DNA from: Lewinellaceae bacterium
GTDB lineage: Bacteria; Bacteroidota; Bacteroidia; Chitinophagales; Saprospiraceae
Assembly: GCA_016711435.1 (NCBI GenBank)
Contig: JADJSY010000085.1
Location: 1 to 64,000, forward strand
DNA: 64,000 nt
Direction: 5' to 3'
Of the stretch, positions 49,152-58,206 are shown one piece after another. Made by a program: the position numbers and the translations under genes. The notes beneath the pieces are model-generated. The model was given only the letters and a program-made list of their open reading frames with translations, was not told the DNA's origin and made no database searches. Numbering within the stretch: position 1 is the first letter of the stretch; every line of letters starts with the position of its first letter.

Positions 49152-49284
49152 GGGTGGTGGGTTTTATTTCTTTAACGAAGAAATGGGGGTTGGGGTTGGG
49201 TGGGGGGTGCAGCGCTATTTACTCCTCATTCTCTGATTCTGAAAATAAGTCAATTTTAACCAGAAAAACCTAATTGAAGAGCCT

Positions 49285-49569
49285 CTAGGTCGGAATTTGT
49301 TCTTGTATTCTTTTACTTTCTTGACTTGCGCCAGGGAGTAGTTGGTAATAACACTGACATACGGAATTGGTCAATGCCATACTTCTCCCCAAATTGCCAA
49401 AAGAGGAGTTGAGGAAAGAAGAAGCAAATGGAGTGGCATTCAAGAAAGCCTTACTTTTTATTTTGAGACATTGCCTCATCCAAAAGGATAAAAAGCGCCA
49501 ATCCATCAGCATTTGTGGATGTTCAGAAACGACATCCATCAATTGAATTTCGATGAAACCATCTTGCAT
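49285..49569 (-). CDS. STAS-like (DUF4325) regulatory protein
   Basis: A 94-residue protein. The segment TPFASSFLNSSFGNLG fits the DUF4325 STAS-like core, and the protein directly follows an ATPase gene with 28 bp spacing, the arrangement in which these proteins occur. Such pairs resemble anti-sigma-factor kinase and antagonist modules. The surrounding region is AT-rich compared with its neighbours. Confidence 0.6.
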   Translation of the reverse strand: MQDGFIEIQLMDVVSEHPQMLMDWRFLSFWMRQCLKIKSKAFLNATPFASSFLNSSFGNLGRSMALTNSVCQCYYQLLPGASQESKRIQEQIPT

Positions 49570-49597
49570 GATATTGTGCTATTTTTACAAATATAGG

Positions 49598-50294
49598 CTA
49601 AAACGTAAAATCATCCAAACATTTCAAATTCTTTTCATCGAAAGTGGATGTATCCAGAGTTATATCGAAATGAGTACCTTGGAAATTATGCCTTATTGTG
49701 AAGAACTCAATTCTATGATTGTCCATAATCATCATCGCATCATTTGAAACAACTCGTAAGGTGCCGTTGTTCATTTTAATAATTGCGCGTAATGTGTCTA
49801 ACCCAAAACCACGGTTTTGTGGAGAACTTTTTGTAGAAAACGCCTTTTCAAAGGCTATTCGAAGAGCATCATGTGGCAACAAGACAGGCTTGTTATGTTT
49901 TTGCAAAAAGGTATTAATCTTAAAAGGAATCCCGGTGCCAAAATCGCAAATTGCTACCTTCATTTTATTCGGGATGGGATAAAATTGGCTTGTCGTATAC
50001 CCAAGTGACAGTTGAATTTGCATGATCAATGATGTTATTGAATAATTCATGAGCGTGATATTTGTGGATCCACGCTCTTTTCTTGCAAGAAGTTAGTCTC
50101 AAAGTAATGTTGTGCATAATTGACATAAGGAGTAAGCCTTGGAGGATTCAACTTCCAAAGGCAAAGATTGGTCATTTGGTGTTTTGAGTATAGTCTTCTC
50201 GGTTAAAACCCATTATCCCAATATTCAAAAAGTGAATTGTTGTTAAATATTGACGCAGCCGATTTTCGCCGGGTAGAAAGAATATTGACTCCAT
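49598..50294 (-). CDS. GHKL-type ATP-binding protein (frameshifted)
   Basis: A histidine-kinase-like ATPase. Read across frames on the minus strand: MESIFFLPGENRLRQY from about 50294; LTPYVNYAQHYFETNFLQEK; then AHELFNNIIDHAN, the N-box (His-Glu...Asn-Asn...His), near 50030-50060; KMKVAICDFGTGIPFKI, the G1-type box; and NRGFGLDTLRAIIK, the G2-type box. Breaks lie near 50160, 50060 and 49970. The C-terminus (HFDITLDTSTFDEKNL) ends at 49598. Its partner is the STAS-like protein immediately downstream. Confidence 0.65.
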
Positions 50295-50551
50295 TCAGAA
50301 TACTCTTCAATCAAACATGCCAATAATACTACATGAAAAGGTTCAACGAAAAAGCATTCCTAAAATCAAATACTACTTCCGAAACCCAGGAGCAAATCTG
50401 TTGTCATTGATAAATTTAGTCCACAGGCTTTTGCCTGAAGTGCTTTTTATTGAAATCGTTTTTCATAAAAAAGCAGGCTGTGCCAATCGGATATGCACTA
50501 TTTATTGTTTTCAATTATTTGAGATTGCAAAAACGTGTAACTGCCGCTAGA

Positions 50552-50787
50552 TCACTCATCAAATGGCAAAGCACGATCCTTCCGTTCATTAATTTGCCAT
50601 TCTAACGCATCTCCAAATGAAGAAGGAGCGGTTGCTTTGAAGTTGAGAATTCTTTCAATTGCTTTTTCTCGCTCCTCATCGTTACGGTTTTTTGTTCAAT
50701 ATGCTTGAACGGAATATTCAAGCGCCGAACCAAACTCAAGATCAGTTCGGCATCCCGTGGGTCGGATATTTCCAATTGAAGTATCAT
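50552..50787 (-). CDS. Small antitoxin-like protein (one frameshift)
   Basis: Starts MILQLEISDPRDAELILSLV, loses frame at a T-run near 50690, and continues NDEEREKAIERILNF and SFGDALEWQINERKDRALPF to a TGA at 50552-50554. The charged helical tail ending LPFDE is typical of antitoxins paired with PIN toxins, but no toxin follows: 50295-50551 has no gene I can recognise. Its ATG overlaps the stop of the upstream small gene. Confidence 0.5.
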
Positions 50788-50975
50788 ACTCGTTTAACAA
50801 TTGTAAAAACGCTCTGAAATCATTGTTCAGTACCATATTTCCAGCGGTTATACTCCTCGCGGATTTGTTCCAGGGCTAAAATACGTTCGTAATAAGGCCG
50901 ACTTTGCCAGTAAGCAAAATCGTTGCCCTGCTCTTTTAACTTGCCTTTGCGAACGGCTGTTTTGTCCATTTCCAT
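50784..50975 (-). CDS. Small toxin-antitoxin-associated protein (one in-frame stop)
   Basis: MEMDKTAVRKGKLKEQGNDF, AYWQSRPYYERILALEQIRE and EYNRWKYGTEQ, then a TGA (50820-50822), then FQSVFTIVKRV in the same frame to 50784. Proteins with this WQSRPYYERI...LEQIR plan usually neighbour a nucleotidyltransferase-type toxin gene. Here the neighbour is the antitoxin-like protein above. The TGA could be a single-base error for CGA. Confidence 0.5.
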
Positions 50976-50998
50976 ACTTCAAAGATACATTTTTAACC

Positions 50999-53900
50999 TC
51001 ACATATTCCTCCTATACTGCCCGCCCACTTCAAACAAAGCGCCCGTAATCTGCCCCAGCGAGCAGGTTTTCACCGCTTCCATTAATTCCGCGAACAGGTT
51101 GCCGTTCTGAATAGCCACCTGTTGCAGGCGTTTTAAGGCGGCTGCTGATTGATCCGCATTGGCTTTGTGCAGGTTTTGCAGCGTAGCGATCTGATCCTGT
51201 TTTTCTTCCTCTGTGGCGCGGATCACCTCGCGGGGCAGGATGGTCGGCGAGCCTTCTTTGGACAGAAAAGTATTCACCCCGATCAGCGGCAGTTCGCCGG
51301 TGTGTTTCAGGGTTTCGTAGTACAGGCTTTCTTCCTGGATTTTGCCGCGCTGATACATGGTTTCCATCGCTCCCAGCACACCGCCGCGTTCGGTGATGCG
51401 GTCGAATTCCAGGAGCACGGCTTCTTCCACCAGGTCGGTCAGTTCCTCGATAATGAAGGAGCCTTGCAGCGGATTTTCATTTTTCGCCAGACCCAGTTCG
51501 TGGTTGATGATCATCTGGATCGCCATTGCGCGGCGCACGCTGTCCTCGGTCGGCGTCGTGATGGCCTCGTCGAAGGCGTTCGTATGCAAGGAGTTGCAGT
51601 TGTCGTAAATCGCGTACAGCGCCTGCAACGTAGTGCGGATGTCGTTGAAAGCGATTTCCTGGGCGTGCAGGCTGCGGCCGCTGGTCTGGATATGGTATTT
51701 CAGCATCTGGCTGCGCTCGTTGGCGCCGTACAGCTGTTTCATGGCTTTGGCCCAGATGCGACGTGCCACACGACCGATGACTGCGTATTCAGGGTCGACG
51801 CCGTTGGAAAAAAAGAACGATAGGTTCGGCGCAAAATCATCCACTTTCATGCCCCGTGAGCGGTAATATTCCACAAAAGTGAAACCGTTGGAGAGCGTAA
51901 AGGCCAGTTGGGAAATGGGGTTGGCGCCCGCTTCCGCAATGTGGTAGCCCGAAATGGACACGGAATAAAAATTGCGGATTTTGTTTTGAATAAAATATTC
52001 CTGCACATCGCCCATCACCCGCAGACTGAATTCCGTGCTGAAAATACAGGTGTTTTGCGCCTGGTCTTCTTTCAGAATGTCGGCCTGCACGGTGCCGCGC
52101 ACGGAGGAAAGGGCCTTGGCTTTGATTTTTTCGTAGACATCGGGAGGCAGTACTTCGTCGCCGGTGATGCCGAGCAGGAGGAGGCCGAGGCCGTTGTTGC
52201 CCTTGAGGTAGCGTAGTGAGGGGGTGACTTGAAGTCACCCCCTCACTTGGTGCATGGGGCGTAGTGACGGGGTGACTCGAAGTCACCCCGTCACTAAAGG
52301 CGCGATACTGTGGCCTTTCCACCCCCTTATCGTCATATTTTTCTTTCAAACGCGTTTCCACTAAATGCTCCAGGCCGTTTTCCCGAATATACCGCTCGCA
52401 TTGCTGGTCGATGGCCGCATTCATAAAAAACGCCGCAATCGTCGCTGCCGGGCCGTTGATGGTCATGGAAACCGAGGTTTTCGGATCGCAGAGATCGAAA
52501 CCGGAATAGAGTTTTTTGGCGTCGTCGAGGCAACAGATGCTCACACCCGAATTACCCACTTTGCCATAAATGTCGGGCCGGAAATCGGGGTCTTCGCCGT
52601 ATAGCGTTACCGAATCGAACGCCGTGCTGAGCCGTGCCGCCGGGAGCCCCGCCGAGACGTAGTGGAAACGGCGGTTGGTGCGTTCGGGGCCGCCTTCGCC
52701 GGCAAACATCCGCGTGGGGTCTTCGCCTTCGCGTTTAAAAGGGAACACGCCGGCGGTGTAGGGAAATTCGCCGGGCACGTTTTCCTGCAATGACCAGCGC
52801 AGGATTTCACCCCAGTCCGCCCATTTCGGGAGACAAACTTTCGGAATTTTCAGGTGGCTCAGGCTTTCCGTTTTGGTCAGCACCTTGATTTCTTTGCCGC
52901 GCACCAAGTAGATGTATTCCTCGCCGGCGTAACGTTTTTTCTTGTCCTCCCAGGATTCGAGGATGCGGAGGCATTCGCCATCGAGGTCTTTTTTTAATTC
53001 ATTGATAATTGATAATTGATAATTGATAATGGAGGATGTTGCATCCGAAGTGGGTTGCGAACGCAGCAGGTTTTGGGTGGTTTCCAGGGCAAAAAGTTGG
53101 CGGGCGATGTTGACCTGCTTGTCGACCCATTCGTCGTATTTGCGGTTGCTTTCGCTGATTTCGCTCAAATAACGTGTGCGATTGGGCGGAATGATGTAGA
53201 TTTTTTCGGAGACCTCGCCACTGGAACTGAAATGAGAATCCAGCCCGGCATTGCCTTTTTCGTTCATCAGTTCGATGACGCGGCGGTAGAGTTGGTTGAC
53301 GCCGGGGTCGTTGAACTGGCTGGCGATACAGCCGAACACGGGCATTTCATCCACACTTTTATCCCAGGCATTGCGGTTGCGCTGCACCTGTTTGCGCACG
53401 TCGCGCAGGGCGTCCAGGGCGCCGCGTTTGTCAAATTTGTTGATGGCAATCACATCCGCGAAGTCGAGCATGTCGATTTTTTCCAGCTGCGTAGCCGCCC
53501 CGAATTCGGGTGTCATGATGTACAGCGACACGTCGCTGTGGTCGACGATCTCGGTATCGCTCTGACCGATACCACTCGTTTCGAGGATAATCAGGTCGAA
53601 ACGGGCCGCTTTCAGGATGTCGACGGCGGCATGGACGTATTTTGACAGGGCCAGGTTCGACTGCCGCGTGGCCAGCGAGCGCATATACACCCGCGGGTTG
53701 TTGATCGCATTCATCCGGATGCGGTCACCCAGCAGCGCGCCGCCGGTTTTGCGTTTGGACGGATCGACCGAAACGATGGCAATGGTTTTGTCGCTGAAAT
53801 CGAGGATAAAACGCCGCACGAGTTCGTCGACCATGCTCGATTTGCCCGCGCCGCCCGTGCCCGTTATACCGAGCACTGGTGTTTGGTGTTTGGTGTTTGG

Positions 53901-54584
53901 TGTTTCGGACTTCGCACTGACGACTTCGGACTTCGCACTTTTATTGACTGACGACTTCGCACTTCGCACTTCGGACTCTTTCAGTTTCGGGGCAATTTCC
54001 TTTTCGTAGTACTCCGGGTTGTTTTCTGCGATGGAAATGAGGCGCGCAACGGTGTTGTTTCGCTTGTAACTTCCCGAAAGTTTAAAACTTTCGGGAAGTT
54101 GGAGTTCTTCCAAATGCTTCATTTCTCCGTTCATGGAAAAACCGATCGGGAAATCGCATTTTTCCAGCACATCATTGATCATACCCTGCAAACCCATCGA
54201 GCGGCCATCGTCGGGGTGGTAGATACGGGTGATACCGTAGGCCTGCAATTCGGCAATTTCGGAAGGCAGGATGGTGCCGCCGCCGCCGCCGAAAATTTTG
54301 ATATGCCCTGCGCCGCGTTCTTTCAGCAGGTCGTACATGTATTTGAAAAACTCGTTGTGGCCGCCCTGGTAACTCGTGATGGCGATGCCCTGCACGTCTT
54401 CCTGAATGGCGCAATCCACAATTTCCTGCACGGAACGGTTGTGGCCGAGGTGGATGATCTCCGCGCCGCTGCTCTGCATGATGCGGCGCATGATATTGAT
54501 GGCGGCATCGTGCCCGTCGAACAGGCTGGCAGCGGTGACGATACGTATTTTGTGGTGGGGCTGGTATGGTGCGGGCTGTTGCAT
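50999..54584 (-). CDS. icmF: Fused isobutyryl-CoA mutase IcmF (repeat insertions, one frameshift)
   Basis: A coenzyme-B12-dependent acyl-CoA mutase fused to its G-protein chaperone, interconverting isobutyryl-CoA and butyryl-CoA. Order: B12-binding domain ([32 protein letters not shown]); MeaB-like GTPase domain with P-loop [18 protein letters not shown]; then the mutase TIM barrel ([37 protein letters not shown]). About 1,190 residues. Four segments are repeat DNA translated in frame: 54068-54100, 53878-53977, 53001-53030 and 52213-52296. The frame is lost next to the last of these (about 52205) and resumes [17 protein letters not shown]. The assignment is firm. Whether it is functional is open. 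Confidence 0.9.
52213..52296. repeat. Two tandem palindromic hairpins inside icmF
   Basis: GTAGTGAGGGGGTGACTTG-AAGTCACCCCCTCACT (52213-52248) and GTAGTGACGGGGTGACTCG-AAGTCACCCCGTCACT (52261-52296) are near-identical palindromes with a 12-nt spacer. They translate as [11 protein letters not shown] and [11 protein letters not shown], extra to the IcmF family. Confidence 0.9.
53001..53030. repeat. (ATTGATA)4 array inside icmF
   Basis: Four perfect 7-nt words ATTGATA and AT. On the coding strand it encodes [10 protein letters not shown] within a linker of the mutase part. Confidence 0.9.
53878..53977. repeat. GTGTTTG plus CTTCGCA(CT) arrays inside icmF
   Basis: GGTGTTTGGTGTTTGGTGTT words are followed by GACTTCGCAC / GACTTCGGAC words. 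They encode a Ser/Lys/Thr-rich insert ([17 protein letters not shown] then [10 protein letters not shown]) between the B12-binding and GTPase domains. Confidence 0.9.
54068..54100. repeat. 33-nt palindrome, copy 2, inside icmF
   Basis: Identical to 35338-35370. It encodes [11 protein letters not shown] near the end of the B12-binding domain. Confidence 0.9.
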
Positions 54585-54624
54585 GGCTTCCTTTGCTTGG
54601 CAAGGTGGTGGTGGAAATTCGGTG

Positions 54625-54632
54625 CAAAATTA
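54625..54632 (-). promoter_or_regulatory. Candidate -7 element for icmF
   Basis: TAATTTTG on the minus strand (TAnnTTTG), 41 nt upstream of the ATG. The place of the -33 element is occupied by the GTTATCN array. Confidence 0.35.
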
Positions 54633-54644
54633 GGGCATTCCGTT

Positions 54645-54752
54645 GGTTAGTTATCGGTTATCGGTTATTAGTTATCAGGGGTGATATGGTTTGGCATTTA
54701 CCTAAGCCAAGATAACCCCATAACGAATAACCAATAACCAATAACTAATAAC
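54645..54752. repeat. Inverted GTTATTN/GTTATCN arrays
   Basis: GGTTAGTTATCGGTTATCGG words (54645-54680) face GAATAACCAATAACCAATAA words (54711-54752). The right arm encodes the last residues of the TolC-like gene (ISYWLLVIRYG). Confidence 0.85.
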
Positions 54753-56064
54753 AAGCTCTCCCGCCAGCAACCGCAACCGAATCTCCGTCGATTTCAAATT
54801 AAACAACACCAGGTTCCGCCGCACGAGGGCCTGTTCCAGGGTATTCTGGGCCGTTTGAATTTCGAGGCCGTTGGTGGTGCCGACCCGGAAACGTTCGGTG
54901 CTGACATTCAGGTTTTCGCGGGCGATACCGACGTTTTCTTCTTCCAGCGTCAGGATTTGTTGTTGTATCTGGTAGAAAGTCAACTGGTTATCGAGGTCGG
55001 TTTCAAAAGTCAGGCGTTGCGCTTCCGTGCGCAGGGAGGCCTGTTGAGCGGCCAATTGGGCCGTTTCTACCTGGCGGCGAATGTTGCCGCCGGTGTACAG
55101 CGGTACACTCAGGGTAGCGCCGATCGCCAGGCCTGCGCCGGTGTTGTTCAGCAAAATACCTGCGCCATTGTCGGCGCGTTGCGCATTGAACTGGCTGGTG
55201 CCGGTGATGACCGGCTTGTTGAGCGTGCGGGCTTCATCGACCTGTAAGGCAGATACTTCGGCGCTTTTTTTGCAGGGCCAGCAGGGTAGGGTTTTGGGAT
55301 ACCACTTTCTGAATCAGGGCATTGCGTTCCGGATTGTAGGTGTTTTGCAGGGTTTCATCCACTTCAAAAGGTGTTTCTGCGGGCCGTACCAACAGCCGGT
55401 TGAGGCTGCGTTTTGAGGCGGTCGTGGCATTCTGTTGCGTCAGCAGATCGGAGCGGCGCTGATTCAGGTCGATGCGGGCTTGGAGGGCATCGGTCTGGGC
55501 GGCAAAACCGGCGGCTAAACGCGCTTCGGCAATACGCAGGCGTTCCTCGTTGAGTGCGATGACTTCTATCAAGGCCTTTTCCTGCAAGCGGCCCCGCACA
55601 ATGTCGTAATAGGCTTGTAATACGCTGGAAGTAGTGTTTTGAACCGTATTTTGCAGGTTCAGCGTTCCCAGGTTTTCCAGTTCGCCCAGCCGTTTTTTGG
55701 TAATCTGCATCCGGCGGCCATTGAACAGGGTCCAGCTGAGTTGCACGGCCGCATTGAGCGTATTCGATGGTACGCCATAGTTTTCATTGACCCTTCCGTC
55801 AAAGAACTTCTGGTATTGAAACGCGTTTACGGCGGCATTTTCACCGGCTACTAGATTGATGACAGGCAACATCCCGGCATTGGCACGGGTATTATTCAGC
55901 CGGGCGATGTCGGCATCGGCCCGACTCAGGCGGATATCGAAGTTGTTTTCCAGCGCAATACGAACCGCTTCATCGGCGCTGAGCAGTGGACCCGGAGCCG
56001 GGGTAACCTGGCTGTAGAGATGCAGGGTGTAAAAGAAGGAAAAGAAAAAAAGAAGTTGTTTCAT
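54702..56064 (-). CDS. TolC-family outer-membrane efflux channel (one frameshift)
   Basis: An outer-membrane channel subunit for efflux or type I secretion. Signal peptide (MKQLLFFFSFFYTLHLYS), then two OEP repeats rich in long helices (LRIAEARLAAGFAAQTDALQ; FETDLDNQLTFYQIQQQIL; VSTERFRVGTTNGLEIQTAQ). The frame is lost at a T7 run near 55262 and resumes at about 55250; joining gives about 450 residues. The normal end would be near RLLAGEL, and the extra C-terminal 15-20 residues come from the repeat at 54711-54752. A HlyD adaptor is encoded 9 kb away. Confidence 0.85.
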
Positions 56065-56252
56065 GGAAAAGTGACCAGGTTGAAAAGATACGGAGCGGGA
56101 AGGGAAGGTATTTTTGGGTTTTTGTTTGGGGTTTTCCGTGGTGGTTTAGCATAAAGAATTAGGCAAAATAATTTTGCACACCTACTTAAAGCAAAGGGCA
56201 AAGAGCAATTGGTAGTGGCGAAACGACTTCAACAGTCTTTTAAACATCAGGT

Positions 56253-56795
56253 TCAACGGCGGTGCGCTCCAAAAAAAGGTAATGTCCTGTCTTTTTCAGA
56301 AACCAACACTTGTGTGAGATCGAATTCCCAGTCAATATTCAGTTGAGGGTCGTCATAACGCAGTCCGCCTTCGTGGGCTTTGGCATAATAGTTATCACAC
56401 TTGTAGGCAAATTCTGCTGTTTCGCTGAGAACTAAGTAACCGTGGGCGAAGCCGCGGGGCACAAAAAGTTGGCGTTTATTCTCCGCACTGAGCCGAATGC
56501 TGTACCATTTTCCGTAGCTGGGCGATTCCGGGCGGAGATCGACTACTACATCGAGTACCTCGCCTTCCAGCACGCGTACCAATTTTGCCTGTGCCATAGC
56601 GCCGGTCTGGTAGTGCAGCCCCCGCAAAACGCCCTGCATAGATCGCGCCTGGTTATCCTGTACAAAATCGACCTCTATACCGGCCTCTTCCCAGGTTTTC
56701 CGGTTGTAACTTTCATAAAAATAACCCCGGTCGTCGTGCCATATCTGGGGTTCAAAAACCAATAAATCGGAAACAGGTGTGCTTGAAAACGGCAT
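56253..56795 (-). CDS. rfbC: dTDP-4-dehydrorhamnose 3,5-epimerase
   Basis: A 180-residue cupin epimerase of the dTDP-L-rhamnose pathway used for surface polysaccharide. It starts MPFSSTPVSDLLVFEPQ (ATG 56795; an earlier in-frame ATG at 56870 adds an implausible tail). Family landmarks: DDRGYFYESYN, GVLRGLHYQTGAMAQAKLVR with the catalytic His, LDVVVDLRPESPSYGKW, FVPRGFAHGYLVL and FAYKCDNYYAK. No other rfb gene is present in this window. Confidence 0.93.
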   Translation of the reverse strand: MPFSSTPVSDLLVFEPQIWHDDRGYFYESYNRKTWEEAGIEVDFVQDNQARSMQGVLRGLHYQTGAMAQAKLVRVLEGEVLDVVVDLRPESPSYGKWYSIRLSAENKRQLFVPRGFAHGYLVLSETAEFAYKCDNYYAKAHEGGLRYDDPQLNIDWEFDLTQVLVSEKDRTLPFFGAHRR

Positions 56796-56885
56796 ATTTT
56801 TGTAAAATTTGAAGCCGCAAAGGTGCGGAAATCCTGCCAAAAGCAATATGCCAAACCTGACTATAATCATGTGCTACGGTTTCAC

Positions 56886-56893
56886 TACATTTG
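56886..56893 (+). promoter_or_regulatory. Bacteroidota -7 element for the HD-PycTM gene
   Basis: TACATTTG (TAnnTTTG), 40 nt upstream of ATG 56934. Confidence 0.4.
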
Positions 56894-56933
56894 CCCGCCT
56901 TATTCATATCCAACGGTGTAACTTTTTGAATTT

Positions 56934-58169
56934 ATGACTGCCGAAGAGCAATTATTGCAAGATACTGAAATCTATATCAAAGACTATTTTGCCGAACATA
57001 TACGGCAGGAATACGTATTTCACGACCTGGAACACACTGTTCAGACGGTTGCGGCCGTCCACATGATCGGAGAAGGCTTTCATTTGGATCAACGCGATAT
57101 GCTGGTGCTGCAACTGGCTACCTGGTTTCACGATACCGGCTATTTCGACGGGCCAAAGGATCACGAAGCGCGCAGTTGTACCATTGCAGAGCAATATTTA
57201 CGCGGAAAAATCAGCGACGACGAACTGGACGCTGTTTTAGGTTGTATCCGCGCCACCAAGGTGCCGCAGCAACCGAATAACCTGCTGGAACAAATTATTT
57301 GCGACGGCGACCTGAGTCACTTAGGTATGGAAAGCTACTGGGATCGCACGGGCAAGTTTCGGCAGGAACTGATTCTGACCCGGAAATCCATCATGAGCGA
57401 GCAGGACTGGGTGGATTTCGAGCTGAATTTTATGCTCAACCACAATTACCACACGGCGGTCGCTAACGAACTTTTTAACAAACGGAAAGCCAAACATATC
57501 CAGCAATTACTCAAACAGAAACGTCGCCTCAACCCCGACAAAGCACCGACCGTGGAAGAACTGGCGTTGATGGATGAAGAAGAAAAAAGCGGCAATATCA
57601 AAAAAGTGCTGCGCGAGAGTGAAAACGAGCTCAAAATGGCCCGTTTCGGGCGTGGGGTGGAAACCATGTACCGCACAACCTACCGCACCCATACCAACTT
57701 GAGCTCGATGGCCGACAGCAAAGCCAACCTCATGCTTTCGGTCAATGCCATCGTGATTTCTATTCTGGTGTCCAACCTGCTGCCCAAGTTGCAGGATGGC
57801 CCGACTATGAAATTAATCATTCCCACCATTCTGCTGACGGCTACCTGCCTGGGTTCTATGGTGTTCGCTACCCTGGCTACACGGCCCAAAGTGACGGAAG
57901 GCATCGTGACCCGCGAAGCCATTCGGGCGCGGAAAGCCAACCTGCTGTTCTTTGGAAATTTTTACAATATGTCGCTCGACGAATTCCAGTGGGGTGTGAA
58001 TGAAATGCTCAAAGACCCGGAGTTTTTGTACAGTTCCATGAGTCGCGACTTGTATTTTCTCGGTATCGTATTGGCGAAGAAATACCAATATCTTAGCATC
58101 TGCTACAATATATTTATGTTCGGACTCATTGTGTCGGTAGCAGCGTTTGCCATCAGCTTTGTCGTTTGA
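56934..58169 (+). CDS. HD-domain phosphohydrolase fused to a PycTM (DUF5706) membrane effector
   Basis: An intact 411-residue protein. Residues about 20-190 are an HD hydrolase domain: His in VFHDLEHTVQT (about 30-34), HD pair in TWFHDTGYF (66-67) and a third acidic site in ICDGDLSHLG (about 124). A charged linker leads to the Pycsar-effector membrane module, signature RTHTNLSSMADSKANLML (about 250-267) followed by helices NAIVISILVSNLLP, IIPTILLTATCLGSMVFATL and NIFMFGLIVSVAAFAISFVV. PycTM proteins act in cyclic-pyrimidine antiphage defence by disrupting membranes; the HD domain could degrade or sense a nucleotide signal. No PycC cyclase is next to it. A housekeeping role is possible. Confidence 0.85.
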   Translation: MTAEEQLLQDTEIYIKDYFAEHIRQEYVFHDLEHTVQTVAAVHMIGEGFHLDQRDMLVLQLATWFHDTGYFDGPKDHEARSCTIAEQYLRGKISDDELDAVLGCIRATKVPQQPNNLLEQIICDGDLSHLGMESYWDRTGKFRQELILTRKSIMSEQDWVDFELNFMLNHNYHTAVANELFNKRKAKHIQQLLKQKRRLNPDKAPTVEELALMDEEEKSGNIKKVLRESENELKMARFGRGVETMYRTTYRTHTNLSSMADSKANLMLSVNAIVISILVSNLLPKLQDGPTMKLIIPTILLTATCLGSMVFATLATRPKVTEGIVTREAIRARKANLLFFGNFYNMSLDEFQWGVNEMLKDPEFLYSSMSRDLYFLGIVLAKKYQYLSICYNIFMFGLIVSVAAFAISFVV

Positions 58170-58206
58170 TGGATTTGATTCATTCAGAACAGGAACAACG
58201 GAAGCA

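Noticed and set aside
50317..50550. 77-residue plus-strand frame downstream of the small antitoxin-like gene
   Set aside because: No recognisable motif, no promoter, and it lies in a probably degraded toxin region; the minus strand is equally uninformative.
2357..58169. A Pycsar pair made of the class III cyclase (2357-3903) and the PycTM fusion (56934-58169)
   Set aside because: They are 53 kb apart, and the cyclase has a TPR-membrane architecture unlike PycC. Pairing is unsupported.
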